Positions 1 through 8,092 of a stretch of DNA of 17,295 nucleotides are shown here, piece by piece. Source of the stretch: Fulvivirga aurantia (GTDB lineage Bacteria; Bacteroidota; Bacteroidia; Cytophagales; Cyclobacteriaceae); contig NZ_SMMD01000915.1 of NCBI RefSeq assembly GCF_009711475.1, positions 1-17,295 of the forward strand, given 5' to 3'. Position 1 is the stretch's first letter. Each line of letters starts with the position of its first letter. The notes beneath the pieces are model-generated. The model searched no databases and was not told where the DNA came from. It saw only the letters and a list, made by a program, of their open reading frames with translations. The position numbers were made by a program, and so were the translations under genes.

Positions 1-225
1 TGTCTTTGTAATGAAGATTGGGATTTACCAACGCAAATTGATACTCTTGAAACTTGGTTGATGAGTAAAGGGAAAAATTTAGAGCCAAGTAAGTACGTAG
101 CAGACATTGGGTTTGACATAAGAAAAGACGCGGCAGGTGGCGGTGCAGTTTTGAACTCAGAATCAATGTCAATAATGGGAAAGATTGGAATGGACATCTA
201 CTTCTCTGAATACCCATCGGCATAA
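1..225 (+). CDS. 3' end of a DUF4279-like protein (partial, cut by window start)
   Basis: Frame 1 is open from the first base to a TAA at 223-225 and gives 74 residues of a protein that starts outside the window. The fragment has a tryptophan-rich helix-like part (EDWDLPTQIDTLETWL), then FDIRKDAAGGGAVLNSE, then a hydrophobic end with GKIGMDIYFSEYP. The order 'separation of two halves, F-x-polar, glycine-rich, L-x-x-E, L-G-[LM]-D-[IL]-Y' is what I recall of the C-terminal half of DUF4279, a small domain of unknown function. The assignment rests on pattern memory, so the family is tentative while the reading frame itself is convincing. A hairpin repeat starts 23 bases after the stop codon. Confidence 0.6.
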   Translation, partial: CLCNEDWDLPTQIDTLETWLMSKGKNLEPSKYVADIGFDIRKDAAGGGAVLNSESMSIMGKIGMDIYFSEYPSA

Positions 226-248
226 TCATGCGAATCTTACCCCCAACT

Positions 249-270
249 AGCGCAAGTGTCCACTTGTGCT
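249..270. repeat. REP-like hairpin repeat, copy 1
   Basis: The arms AGCGCAAGTG (249-258) and CACTTGTGCT (261-270) pair over ten positions with one G-T wobble around a very tight centre (TC). Together with flanking TAG and TAA, the element matches 25 of 28 positions with the copy at 14518-14539, in the same orientation. Both copies lie shortly after a stop codon. This looks like a dispersed extragenic palindrome, possibly also ending transcription, but there is no T-run after it. Confidence 0.6.
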
Positions 271-554
271 AACACATTAAAAACCATCCAGAATCAACCC
301 ACCGCTTATATAACATATTATTATTCTATGATAATTTTGTTTATATTGACCAAGTATAAGTAATTACAAACGACAACAATCGGGTACAACAACCATTAAA
401 GCTGGTTTCTAACATCTCAATGCATGTTTTCGCCTTGGGTATCAGGAAATATCATGCATGGTTGTTATCGTATGTTGTGGCACATGTTCTGCATAACGTA
501 TAAATTACCCTATGAAACATTATGACCTAACTGAACACCTAACTAAAAGATTTC

Positions 555-569
555 CCAAAAGGCTTTTGG
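555..569. promoter_or_regulatory. 15-base palindrome upstream of the Hsp70 operon
   Basis: CCAAAAG and CTTTTGG face each other around a single G. The position, about 95 bases before the first ATG of the operon, would suit an operator or a site near the promoter. No regulator is known and nothing else supports this. Confidence 0.25.
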
Positions 570-663
570 TACATTCCGCTTTTTCCATGTCAATTCCACC
601 CCAAAAAGGCGAAAAGAGCCAAATAATTCAACTACCCTATTATTGATCTAACGTCCTCGCCTA

Positions 664-2805
664 ATGCAATTAATTCATCAAAATCCATTTCACATTCTCG
701 GCTTACTTGCCGGAACAAAACAACGAACAATTGAAAAGCAAAAAGGAAAAATAAACGCTTATCAAAAAGTTGGGAAGGATATTGAATTCTCAGAGGATTT
801 AACAGCTATTGGCATTCCTGAACGAACAAATGTAATCATTGAAAAAGCCTTTTCACAAATTGAAATTAATCAAAACAAAGTTTTTCATTCGCTATTCTGG
901 TTCGTGAACCTGAACCATCTTGATGAAACAGCTCTAGGTTATCTCAGAACTGGTGATATTGACAAATCCTTAGACATATGGGAGAAAGTCATCAGCGGCA
1001 AATCTGTCAATGACAAAAACTTTGGAGCCTTCAACAACCTAGGAACCCTAAAACTGTTCAGTGCTACGCAGAACGATAGTTTCAATACTGAATCCATTCT
1101 GGAAGCGATTAGATTAAAATCTGAGTTAATAAAATCTGAATCATTCAATCAATTTTGCAAAACAGTAGCGGACGAAACCTACCCAACAGACGATGAAAAA
1201 GAACTTCTTCGAATAATAAGTGGCATTTTAGAAGATATTAGTTCGAAAGGACTTCAAAGTCCTAAAAAGCTGCTTGCCCAGATAAGCCAAATTAATCCAA
1301 GTATCAAGAATCTTTTGTCAGAGAAGGTATCTGATGAACCATTTCATAACATTGAAACTATACTCGATCAAACCAAAAAGAAGCGAACTCAAAACCCTGA
1401 AAGTGGTTTCTCCTTGGCAAGAAAACTTTACACATCTACAAAGGATGACTTTGGAACTCTCGCGGATATTCTTGAAAAAAGTGACCCAAAATACAAACTG
1501 ATTGCAGACAAGCTAGCCAAAGAAATACTCCAGTGTGGAGTAGACTATTTTCATCAATACCGTGATGATGAAGACGAACATAAAGGTGACCTTGGAAATG
1601 ACATCATGAAACTGTTCAAGTATGCCAACTCAATAGTTGTTGGATTGCAGACCAAGGAACGAATCGAGCAAAACATTGAGGGACTTCAGGAGTGGATTGA
1701 CTCTGCCGGTGATAGGAAAAAACAAGAAAAAATAAAAGAGGACTTAGAATTCATAAAAGGAACTCTCGATTCTTTTCAAAACAAATACGAGTCAGTTTCA
1801 GCCGCATCTGAATTGGTTAACTCTACCAAATCGGGACTGTATAGAATTAAGCAAGCTCTTGGGTCAAGTGATGAACTTTATTTAGGAATAAGCAGTGCCA
1901 TAGTTCATAACGCCCAAGGCATGCTAGTGTCAATTGTGAACAATGGACAAGAAGATTTCGGGCATTCTCCAACTCCTGGCCAATTAAATTCCCTTCTATC
2001 AACAGTTAACCTGGCGAACTCTGTCATGCAAAGCTTAGCTTCATTTGACATGGTTTCGGATCTAAGACATCAACTCAATACTAACAAAGATTCTTTGAAT
2101 AAAATTCTGGGGCAATTGCAATCAACTCAGACCCGAACTCAAAAACAATCTTCGAACGACTCATCAAATTCTGGATGCATGATATTGATAGTGATATGTG
2201 CTATTATTGGAATCATTGCGCTTATTTCAACAAACTCAAAAAATAGATCATCAAATCGCACATCATCCTATACGGCACCTTCAACATATAAATCACCTTC
2301 AACTCCGAGTAACGATCTTCCTTCAAAACCGATTACAACACCTAGTAAATACAAGGGAAATCAACTAAAAAACGGTGATTCCCCTTACAATTCAGTTTTT
2401 GGTAGCGGAGTCTATGATAAGTCCGTAAATAACTGGGTTCAATTTAAAAATGGGAATGCCAACGATGTTGTAATTTGTTTGGTGAACGTCTATTCTGATC
2501 GAACTGTACGAAATGAATACATCAGAGCTGGTTCCTCATTCAAAATGACCAATATTCCAAATGGAACATATTACATAAAGGGATTCTATGGCAATGACTG
2601 GAACCCCTATAAAAAAATTGACGGGCCAAATATAAAAGGCGGTTTTGATACTGATTTTAGTTTTAGCAAATCTGATGGTTACAATGATCGACTTAACCTT
2701 CAGGACAATGGATATCAATATTCTACTTATGAGGTTACTCTTTATTCAATCTCCAATGGTAACATGTCACAGGAAGGCATAAGTCAATCTGAATTTTTCA
2801 AATAA
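664..2805 (+). CDS. Membrane-anchored J-like (DnaJ-like) protein, first gene of the Hsp70 operon
   Basis: The protein has 713 residues. Residues 1-85 resemble a divergent J domain: an N-terminal NPFHILGL (compare the usual Y-x-x-L-G-[VL] of helix I), basic helices, and a closing helix ending in HSLFWF (75-80). The HPD tripeptide needed by classical J proteins to stimulate Hsp70 is absent. Residues about 90-500 are helical and polar. A single hydrophobic segment lies at 505-522 (MILIVICAIIGIIALIS). It is followed by a Ser/Thr/Pro-rich linker (527-562) and a C-terminal beta-rich domain (565-713) with aromatic and glycine repeats. Predicted topology is cytoplasmic J-like end, one membrane pass, and an exposed C-terminal domain. 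The next gene begins 13 bases downstream. The J-like call is pattern-based; the membrane segment is clear. A partner role for the Hsp70 encoded two genes on is inferred from context. Confidence 0.7.
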   Translation: MQLIHQNPFHILGLLAGTKQRTIEKQKGKINAYQKVGKDIEFSEDLTAIGIPERTNVIIEKAFSQIEINQNKVFHSLFWFVNLNHLDETALGYLRTGDIDKSLDIWEKVISGKSVNDKNFGAFNNLGTLKLFSATQNDSFNTESILEAIRLKSELIKSESFNQFCKTVADETYPTDDEKELLRIISGILEDISSKGLQSPKKLLAQISQINPSIKNLLSEKVSDEPFHNIETILDQTKKKRTQNPESGFSLARKLYTSTKDDFGTLADILEKSDPKYKLIADKLAKEILQCGVDYFHQYRDDEDEHKGDLGNDIMKLFKYANSIVVGLQTKERIEQNIEGLQEWIDSAGDRKKQEKIKEDLEFIKGTLDSFQNKYESVSAASELVNSTKSGLYRIKQALGSSDELYLGISSAIVHNAQGMLVSIVNNGQEDFGHSPTPGQLNSLLSTVNLANSVMQSLASFDMVSDLRHQLNTNKDSLNKILGQLQSTQTRTQKQSSNDSSNSGCMILIVICAIIGIIALISTNSKNRSSNRTSSYTAPSTYKSPSTPSNDLPSKPITTPSKYKGNQLKNGDSPYNSVFGSGVYDKSVNNWVQFKNGNANDVVICLVNVYSDRTVRNEYIRAGSSFKMTNIPNGTYYIKGFYGNDWNPYKKIDGPNIKGGFDTDFSFSKSDGYNDRLNLQDNGYQYSTYEVTLYSISNGNMSQEGISQSEFFK

Positions 2806-2818
2806 TTCTTTATTTCTC

Positions 2819-3763
2819 ATGAAAAAAATTCTGCTATGTCTATTTATTCTTGCTTTATATTGGTCATCCTTTGCTCAATCGGATAGCATTAGAATTCGAA
2901 ATGCTGAGGCAAAGATTGAAGCAATTGACCAAAACTTAAGCACGGCTAAATCTGACTTGACTAAGCTCCAAGAGGTTAGCAATCGACTCTCTCGCAATGT
3001 CAATGATATTAAATTATCTGGGCAAACTACAGATTCCAGACTTGATAGCCTTCAGGTTTTACTACTAAAAAACAGACAGTCAATTGAGAAACTATCAGAA
3101 TCAATCGCAAGCCAGAAGACTGAACTCACTGGACAAATTCAAAAAACGGGACAATCGGCATCCCAGAGAATAGAATCACTTGATGAGTCACTGAACAAGA
3201 ACACTCTATACTGGATTATTGCCGTTTTAGCGGTCGGATTGATCACATTAGGATTATTCTTCATGCTTCGCAAGCGAGTTTCAGACAATCAATCTTCTAT
3301 AGTAGAAAACATCTCTTCCACAAGAAAACAACTGGAACAAGAGGGCATCTGGCTGGATGAAAAGCTTATCGGTATCATGGAGACCCAATTAAAAGTAATA
3401 CAGGAAGAAGAGACATCTTCAAGCAGTAGCTCCAAACCTGATCACTTACTGGCTTTGAAGCTTGCGGATGAAATTGTCAGAATCGAGAAGAACATTTGCC
3501 AAATGGATGAAGGCACAAAGGGCCTTAAGCAATTAGCAAAGGCGGTTGAACGCATTAGAGACAATTTCGCTTCAAATGGCTATGAAATGGTTGATATGCT
3601 CGGAAAGACTTATGAAGAAGGCTTAAAGGCGTCAGTTACATTTCGACCTGATCCTGATATGGATGAAGAGGTGCCAGTAATTACTAGGATTATTAAACCT
3701 CAGATAAATTATAGAGGAGTTATGGTTCAGCAAGCCCAAATAGAAGTATCACAACCTGAATAA
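2819..3763 (+). CDS. Membrane-anchored coiled-coil protein with GrpE-like C-terminal domain
   Basis: The protein has 314 residues. It starts with a signal peptide (MKKILLCLFILALYWSSFAQ, cut probably after residue 20). A long heptad-rich region (about 27-125) follows, with repeated L/I spacing typical of a coiled coil. A strong membrane segment lies at 129-150, followed by positive residues RKR. The C-terminal part (207-311) has a helical stretch (LADEIVRIEKNICQMDEGTKGL) and then a beta-like part with DPDMDEEVP and a closing QQAQIEVSQ. This recalls the GrpE order of a helix followed by a beta domain containing 'HEA' and ending in 'RPA.V.V'. The likely topology is periplasmic coiled coil, one pass, cytoplasmic GrpE-like head. 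As the gene directly before an Hsp70 (6-base gap), a nucleotide-exchange role is plausible. GrpE homology is distant and unverified. Confidence 0.7.
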   Translation: MKKILLCLFILALYWSSFAQSDSIRIRNAEAKIEAIDQNLSTAKSDLTKLQEVSNRLSRNVNDIKLSGQTTDSRLDSLQVLLLKNRQSIEKLSESIASQKTELTGQIQKTGQSASQRIESLDESLNKNTLYWIIAVLAVGLITLGLFFMLRKRVSDNQSSIVENISSTRKQLEQEGIWLDEKLIGIMETQLKVIQEEETSSSSSSKPDHLLALKLADEIVRIEKNICQMDEGTKGLKQLAKAVERIRDNFASNGYEMVDMLGKTYEEGLKASVTFRPDPDMDEEVPVITRIIKPQINYRGVMVQQAQIEVSQPE

Positions 3764-3769
3764 AAGAAT

Positions 3770-6298
3770 ATGTCAAGATTGAAAATTGATTATGCTATTG
3801 ACCTTGGAACTACCAATTCTGCAATAGCCAGAATGGAAAATGGTGTGCCTACAATTAAAAAAACCGATACTCTTAAAGATACAATGCCTTCATGTGTGGG
3901 TTTTAATAAGAAGAAATCCGTGCTTGTGGGAGACTCTGCGTTTAACACTTTCAAATCAGATAAACTAAGATCAATGAGGGGTGATTCAATTCAACCGAAC
4001 ACTTTCATTGAATTCAAGCGAACCATGGGAACTGATAAGAAATACCACAGTTCTCACATGGAGACAGATTTTAATTCAGAGCACCTCTCATCTGAAGTTC
4101 TTAAAAAGCTAAAATCCTTCATCTCTGATGATGAATTTCAGTCGGTTGTTGTAACCGTTCCAGCCAAGTTTGATATTCGTCAAAAAGATGCAACAATGAC
4201 AGCAGCAAAGCTTGCTGGATTCAATCATTGCGAACTTCTACAGGAACCAATCGCTGCTTCAATGGCTTACGGCTTGTCCTCAACCAACAAAAACGGCTTT
4301 TGGGTGGTGTTTGACTTTGGTGGTGGAACATTCGATGCTGCTTTAGTGAACGTAGAAGATGGCATCATGAAGGTGGTAGATACGGATGGTGACAATTACC
4401 TGGGTGGTAAAAATCTTGATGCTGCGATTATCGATGAAATTATCATTCCGTATTTCAAATCCGAATATGCGATTGATAGCATTCTTGAAGATGAGAAAAA
4501 GAAAGGGATACTTCAGGAAGCAATGAAATACTATGCGGAGGAAGCCAAAATACAACTCTCCTTCAAGCCAGATCACAATGTTCTCTCAGATCTTGGGGAC
4601 ATTCCCGGAGAGGATGATAATGGTGAAGAATTCGAATTGGATATAACAATTTCCCAAGAATCCCTTAAAAAAGTTCTATGCCCTATATTTCAGAGGGCTA
4701 TTGACATAACATCAGACCTTCTCAATAGAAATAATTTAAACGGCTCTAAGATTGATTCTCTAATTCTTGTTGGTGGCCCTACTTACTCACCAATTCTAAG
4801 GTCAATGCTCGAAGAACAAATCAAAAAACCAGATGTAAGTGCTGATCCAATGACTGCTGTTGCAGTTGGTGCAGCACTCTATGCATCCACAATAGATATT
4901 AGTGAAGAAGTAAAAGAATCCAGCAGAGATAAAACCAGGATTCAAATTGATCTTGGGTACGAAGCTTCAACAGTTGAAATGGAAGAGTGGGTCACTATTA
5001 AAACCATCCCTGAAAAAACTGAAGGTTCTATTCCCCCAACTGTTCATGCTGAAATAACCCGTAGTGATAAGGCTTGGTCTTCTGGAAAAGTGGAAATTAA
5101 TGACAAAGGTGAAATCATTGAAGTGAAATTGAATGAAGGTAAACCTAATAGTTTCGAAGTTATCCTCTTCGATGGTTCTGGTAGCCGAATTGAGTGTCAA
5201 CCAGATTCGTTTTCAATTATTCAGGGTTCCAAAATTGGAAGTGCCACCCTGCCATATAACATCGGTGTAGAAATTAAAAGGAGAAAAGACGGAAAACTTA
5301 TTTTCAAAACTGCCAATGGATTGGAAGTGAATCAGTCATTGCCAGCAAAGGGAACTATTAACGGTCTAAAAACTCAGAAGCAAGTAAGGCCAGGCATGAG
5401 CTCCGACATTATAAAAATTCCGATTTATCAGGGTGATTTCTATTCTGAAGGAACAAGAGCTTTGTATAATGAACATGTTTATGATGTGAAAATTAGTGGT
5501 GATGACCTTCCATCTTTGTTGCCTGAAAACTCTGATGTTGACTTAACACTAACTACCGATAAATCTGGAAGGATTGAAAAGATTGAGGCATATTTTCCTT
5601 ACTTAGATCACTCAACTGACATAGGAGTTCCAGAAGGAACTACAGAGGAAATTGAAGCTGATTTCCTTTACAATGAAATCAGAAAAGCGAAAGGAACATT
5701 ATCCGAGCTAGCCTCCAGTGGTCATACCAGCCAAGATGAAATTGATAAGATTAATAAGGAAATCGAGTATCAACAACAGCGATTAGATCAAGGGAAAAGT
5801 GACTATGACAGAAAAAAGGAAGTCCTTGACAACCTTAGAAAATCGTTCAAGAAAATAGATGAACTCAACGACAATATTGAGTGGCCTAAGCTCGAAGAAG
5901 AACTTCGTAAAGAATTCGAAAGACTTGAGCAGGCCAATAATGACCTTGGAAATGAGAAAACAACCCAACACATAAATCAGCTTAGAACACAAATAGATGA
6001 AGTGATTCGTAATAAGGATGTGAAAGTTGGGCAAGCGTTGCTTGAGGAAGTTCATGAGTTTTTCTTTGGATTAACCTTTATTTATCAGTTGGTTAATTTC
6101 ATCAGATATCATGATGAAAATTTCCATTCATTCAATTGGAAAGACTCTCAGAGAGCAAGGCAACTGATCCAAAAAGCTCAACAAATTATCTCTGAAAACC
6201 CTACCAGAGAAGCACTTCATGCAGTCGTGATTGATTTGATAAATCTGCTTCCCCCAGATGAAAGACCTGGTGATGATCTTGAAGTTTTAATGAGATAG
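3770..6298 (+). CDS. Divergent Hsp70 (DnaK-family) chaperone with extended helical C-terminus
   Basis: The protein has 842 residues, against about 640 in ordinary DnaK. The nucleotide-binding domain (6-375) is intact. Phosphate loop 1 is IDLGTTNS (10-17), and FKRTMG with Lys83 is at the place of the catalytic lysine. VVVTVPA lies at 126-132, LQEPIAAS at 157-164 and phosphate loop 2 FDFGGGTFD at 181-189. The adenosine motif LVGGPTYSPILR is at 333-344, followed by DPMTAVAVGAA. This predicts an active ATPase. Residues about 390-620 should form a substrate-binding beta domain but share little with DnaK. From about 640 to the end the protein is helical and charged, with a coiled-coil-like segment (EIDKINKEIEYQQQRLDQ and onward). 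It lies between the GrpE-like gene and the pseudokinase-AAA+ gene, so it is probably the core of a dedicated chaperone machine rather than the housekeeping DnaK. Confidence 0.93.
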   Translation: MSRLKIDYAIDLGTTNSAIARMENGVPTIKKTDTLKDTMPSCVGFNKKKSVLVGDSAFNTFKSDKLRSMRGDSIQPNTFIEFKRTMGTDKKYHSSHMETDFNSEHLSSEVLKKLKSFISDDEFQSVVVTVPAKFDIRQKDATMTAAKLAGFNHCELLQEPIAASMAYGLSSTNKNGFWVVFDFGGGTFDAALVNVEDGIMKVVDTDGDNYLGGKNLDAAIIDEIIIPYFKSEYAIDSILEDEKKKGILQEAMKYYAEEAKIQLSFKPDHNVLSDLGDIPGEDDNGEEFELDITISQESLKKVLCPIFQRAIDITSDLLNRNNLNGSKIDSLILVGGPTYSPILRSMLEEQIKKPDVSADPMTAVAVGAALYASTIDISEEVKESSRDKTRIQIDLGYEASTVEMEEWVTIKTIPEKTEGSIPPTVHAEITRSDKAWSSGKVEINDKGEIIEVKLNEGKPNSFEVILFDGSGSRIECQPDSFSIIQGSKIGSATLPYNIGVEIKRRKDGKLIFKTANGLEVNQSLPAKGTINGLKTQKQVRPGMSSDIIKIPIYQGDFYSEGTRALYNEHVYDVKISGDDLPSLLPENSDVDLTLTTDKSGRIEKIEAYFPYLDHSTDIGVPEGTTEEIEADFLYNEIRKAKGTLSELASSGHTSQDEIDKINKEIEYQQQRLDQGKSDYDRKKEVLDNLRKSFKKIDELNDNIEWPKLEEELRKEFERLEQANNDLGNEKTTQHINQLRTQIDEVIRNKDVKVGQALLEEVHEFFFGLTFIYQLVNFIRYHDENFHSFNWKDSQRARQLIQKAQQIISENPTREALHAVVIDLINLLPPDERPGDDLEVLMR

Positions 6299-6301
6299 TA
6301 A

Positions 6302-8086
6302 TTGACCTCAGAAGTTAACATATTGCCCAAATCAACAATTATTGATGATAAATACACGGTTCATTTCCACCTTGCAAAATCTGAATTCTCTGAGTCTTAT
6401 CGGGTAAAGAATAGTACTGGCAAAACCTTTTTTCTCAAACTATTCAATTTCGCCAAACTTCAGCGAACACAGTTTGATCCATCAGGAAAGGTTAAAGAAA
6501 TAGAACTCCTGAAAAATTGCCGTCACCCCAATCTTGTCACCTATGCAGGTAGTGGAGATTGGATTTACAATAATGAAAGATTCAGCTATCTGGCACTTGA
6601 CTTTATCAGCGGGGAAACCTTGAGCAATCTGCTGAAAAGAGAAAAAGAACTGGATTTATTCAAAGTAAAAAGTATTGCGCTTGGTGTTTTAAATGGACTA
6701 AAATATCTCCACAATCAAAACCCTCCTATTCTCCACAATCATCTGAACCACCAAAATGTAATGATGGATTTGGGTGGCAAAATGGAAATACCTAAAATCG
6801 TTGATTTCAGCTATGCGAGATTGTTTACCACTTCAATTAAAGTCTTTTCTAAAAAGGAATTAAACCCATTCTATTTAGCACCAGAATGTTTCAATGATGT
6901 TTTCTCCCCTAAATCTGACTTGTATGCAGTAGGTACTTTGATGTATCACTTGCTGTATTGCCTTCCGCCTTGGTTTGCCGATATTTCAGATTATAAAAAA
7001 GATGAGTTGGTAACAACTATTTTGGAGCAGAGGAAAAAACCACTCAAATTTCAAAAGCTTAATACTGTAGATTTTTCTGAGGTTGACTTGATTATTTCAG
7101 TAATAAAAAAATCAATTGATCAAAATCCTGAAAACAGGTTCAATTCAGCAGACGAAATGATTAGAGCATTGAATGGTGAAATTCAAATTGAAGTAAAACC
7201 TGCATCAATAAAAGTCAATAAGGACTATAAAATAGAGAAGGGTGAATCTCATGGGTTTGGTGCCATTGCCGGAATGGATGTACTGAAAGAAATCCTTTAC
7301 AATGATGTTATCCGTGCACTTGACGAACAAGAGCTTTACAAATCATATGGATTGACAATACCAAATGGTTTGTTGCTTTATGGTCCCCCTGGATGTGGCA
7401 AGTCTTTTTTTGCAGAAAAACTGGCAGAGGAAGCTGACTACAATTACATCGAAGTAAAGCCATCAAGCCTTGCAAGCATTTATGTGCATGGCGCACAGGA
7501 AAAAATTGGAGAACTCTTTAACCAAGCAAGAAAGGAAGCCCCAACTATCATCAATTTTGAAGAATTTGATGCATTTGTTCCAAAAAGGGAAGGGAATACT
7601 AGTCCTCATCAATCAGGAGAAGTCAACGAATTTCTTGCCCAACTTAACAACTGCGGAAAAGATGGTGTTTTCGTAATTGCTTCTACTAATCAACCAAATT
7701 TGATTGACCCGGCAGTCTTAAGAGCAGGAAGAATTGATAAAGTCATTTTTATCCCACCTCCTGACCATCGGGCCCGAAAAGCAATGTTCAAGAAACTACT
7801 AAAAGATCGTCCTATAGATTTTGGGATTGATTACGATGAACTTTCCGACAAAACAGAAAACTATGTCTCGGTTGATCTAAAGTTTTTGACAGATGAAGCG
7901 GCAAGATCAGCTCTGAAACAAAAATCCAAAATCACCCAAAAAATTCTAATTGAAGTGATTAAATCAACAAGACCATCCGTTTCGCTAACTGAAATTCAGA
8001 AATACACAGAAATAAAATCAAGTTTGGAAGGTGATTCTTCAAAAGGATTCCGACCCAAGATCGGATTTAAAATAAGAAACTCTTAA
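6302..8086 (+). CDS. Pseudokinase fused to a classical AAA+ ATPase
   Basis: The protein has 594 residues. A TTG start is chosen because TAA (6299-6301) lies directly before it in frame and the kinase fold needs nearly the whole N-terminus. Residues 14-292 have a protein-kinase layout: Lys46 in FFLK, Glu66 or Glu68 in the C helix, DFS at 168-170 in place of DFG, APE at 193-195, and SDLYAVG with the F-helix Asp. The glycine loop has no glycines, and the HRDxKxxN loop reads HNHLNHQN (145-152), so the catalytic Asp and Lys are both missing. It is thus probably a pseudokinase. Residues 315-560 form an AAA+ module with Walker A GPPGCGKS (361-368), Walker B region IINFEEFDA (416-424), sensor-1 Asn463, and arginine-finger region LRAGRID (473-479). 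It is similar to the classical FtsH/p97/proteasomal ATPase clade. The TerB-like gene follows after 6 bases. Confidence 0.88.
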   Translation: MTSEVNILPKSTIIDDKYTVHFHLAKSEFSESYRVKNSTGKTFFLKLFNFAKLQRTQFDPSGKVKEIELLKNCRHPNLVTYAGSGDWIYNNERFSYLALDFISGETLSNLLKREKELDLFKVKSIALGVLNGLKYLHNQNPPILHNHLNHQNVMMDLGGKMEIPKIVDFSYARLFTTSIKVFSKKELNPFYLAPECFNDVFSPKSDLYAVGTLMYHLLYCLPPWFADISDYKKDELVTTILEQRKKPLKFQKLNTVDFSEVDLIISVIKKSIDQNPENRFNSADEMIRALNGEIQIEVKPASIKVNKDYKIEKGESHGFGAIAGMDVLKEILYNDVIRALDEQELYKSYGLTIPNGLLLYGPPGCGKSFFAEKLAEEADYNYIEVKPSSLASIYVHGAQEKIGELFNQARKEAPTIINFEEFDAFVPKREGNTSPHQSGEVNEFLAQLNNCGKDGVFVIASTNQPNLIDPAVLRAGRIDKVIFIPPPDHRARKAMFKKLLKDRPIDFGIDYDELSDKTENYVSVDLKFLTDEAARSALKQKSKITQKILIEVIKSTRPSVSLTEIQKYTEIKSSLEGDSSKGFRPKIGFKIRNS

Positions 8087-8092
8087 AGAATT

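Larger units (their letters stand above)
226..663. other. Intergenic region upstream of the Hsp70 operon, with inverted repeats
   Basis: I see no convincing gene in these 438 bases. They hold the hairpin repeat at 249-270. A long-range inverted repeat follows (AACAACCAT at 388-396 and ATGGTTGTT at 458-466), with ATGCATG at 420-426 and CATGCAT at 453-459 nested inside it. A 15-base palindrome (CCAAAAG-G-CTTTTGG) lies at 555-569, about 95 bases before the operon start. No clean TAnnTTTG -7 box was found close to 664, so the operon promoter is not located. A 44-codon ORF (512-646) is present but has no support. Confidence 0.6.

Noticed and set aside
380..500. Possible integron attC-like site (nested inverted repeats, TAACGT-like core)
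   Set aside because: The core motifs do not match RYYYAAC/GTTRRRY and the left arm has a 23-base insert; no integrase in the window.
512..646. A 44-codon ORF (MKHYDLTEHLTKRF and onward) just before the J-like gene
   Set aside because: No recognisable family, composition not convincing, and it overlaps a palindrome; probably chance.
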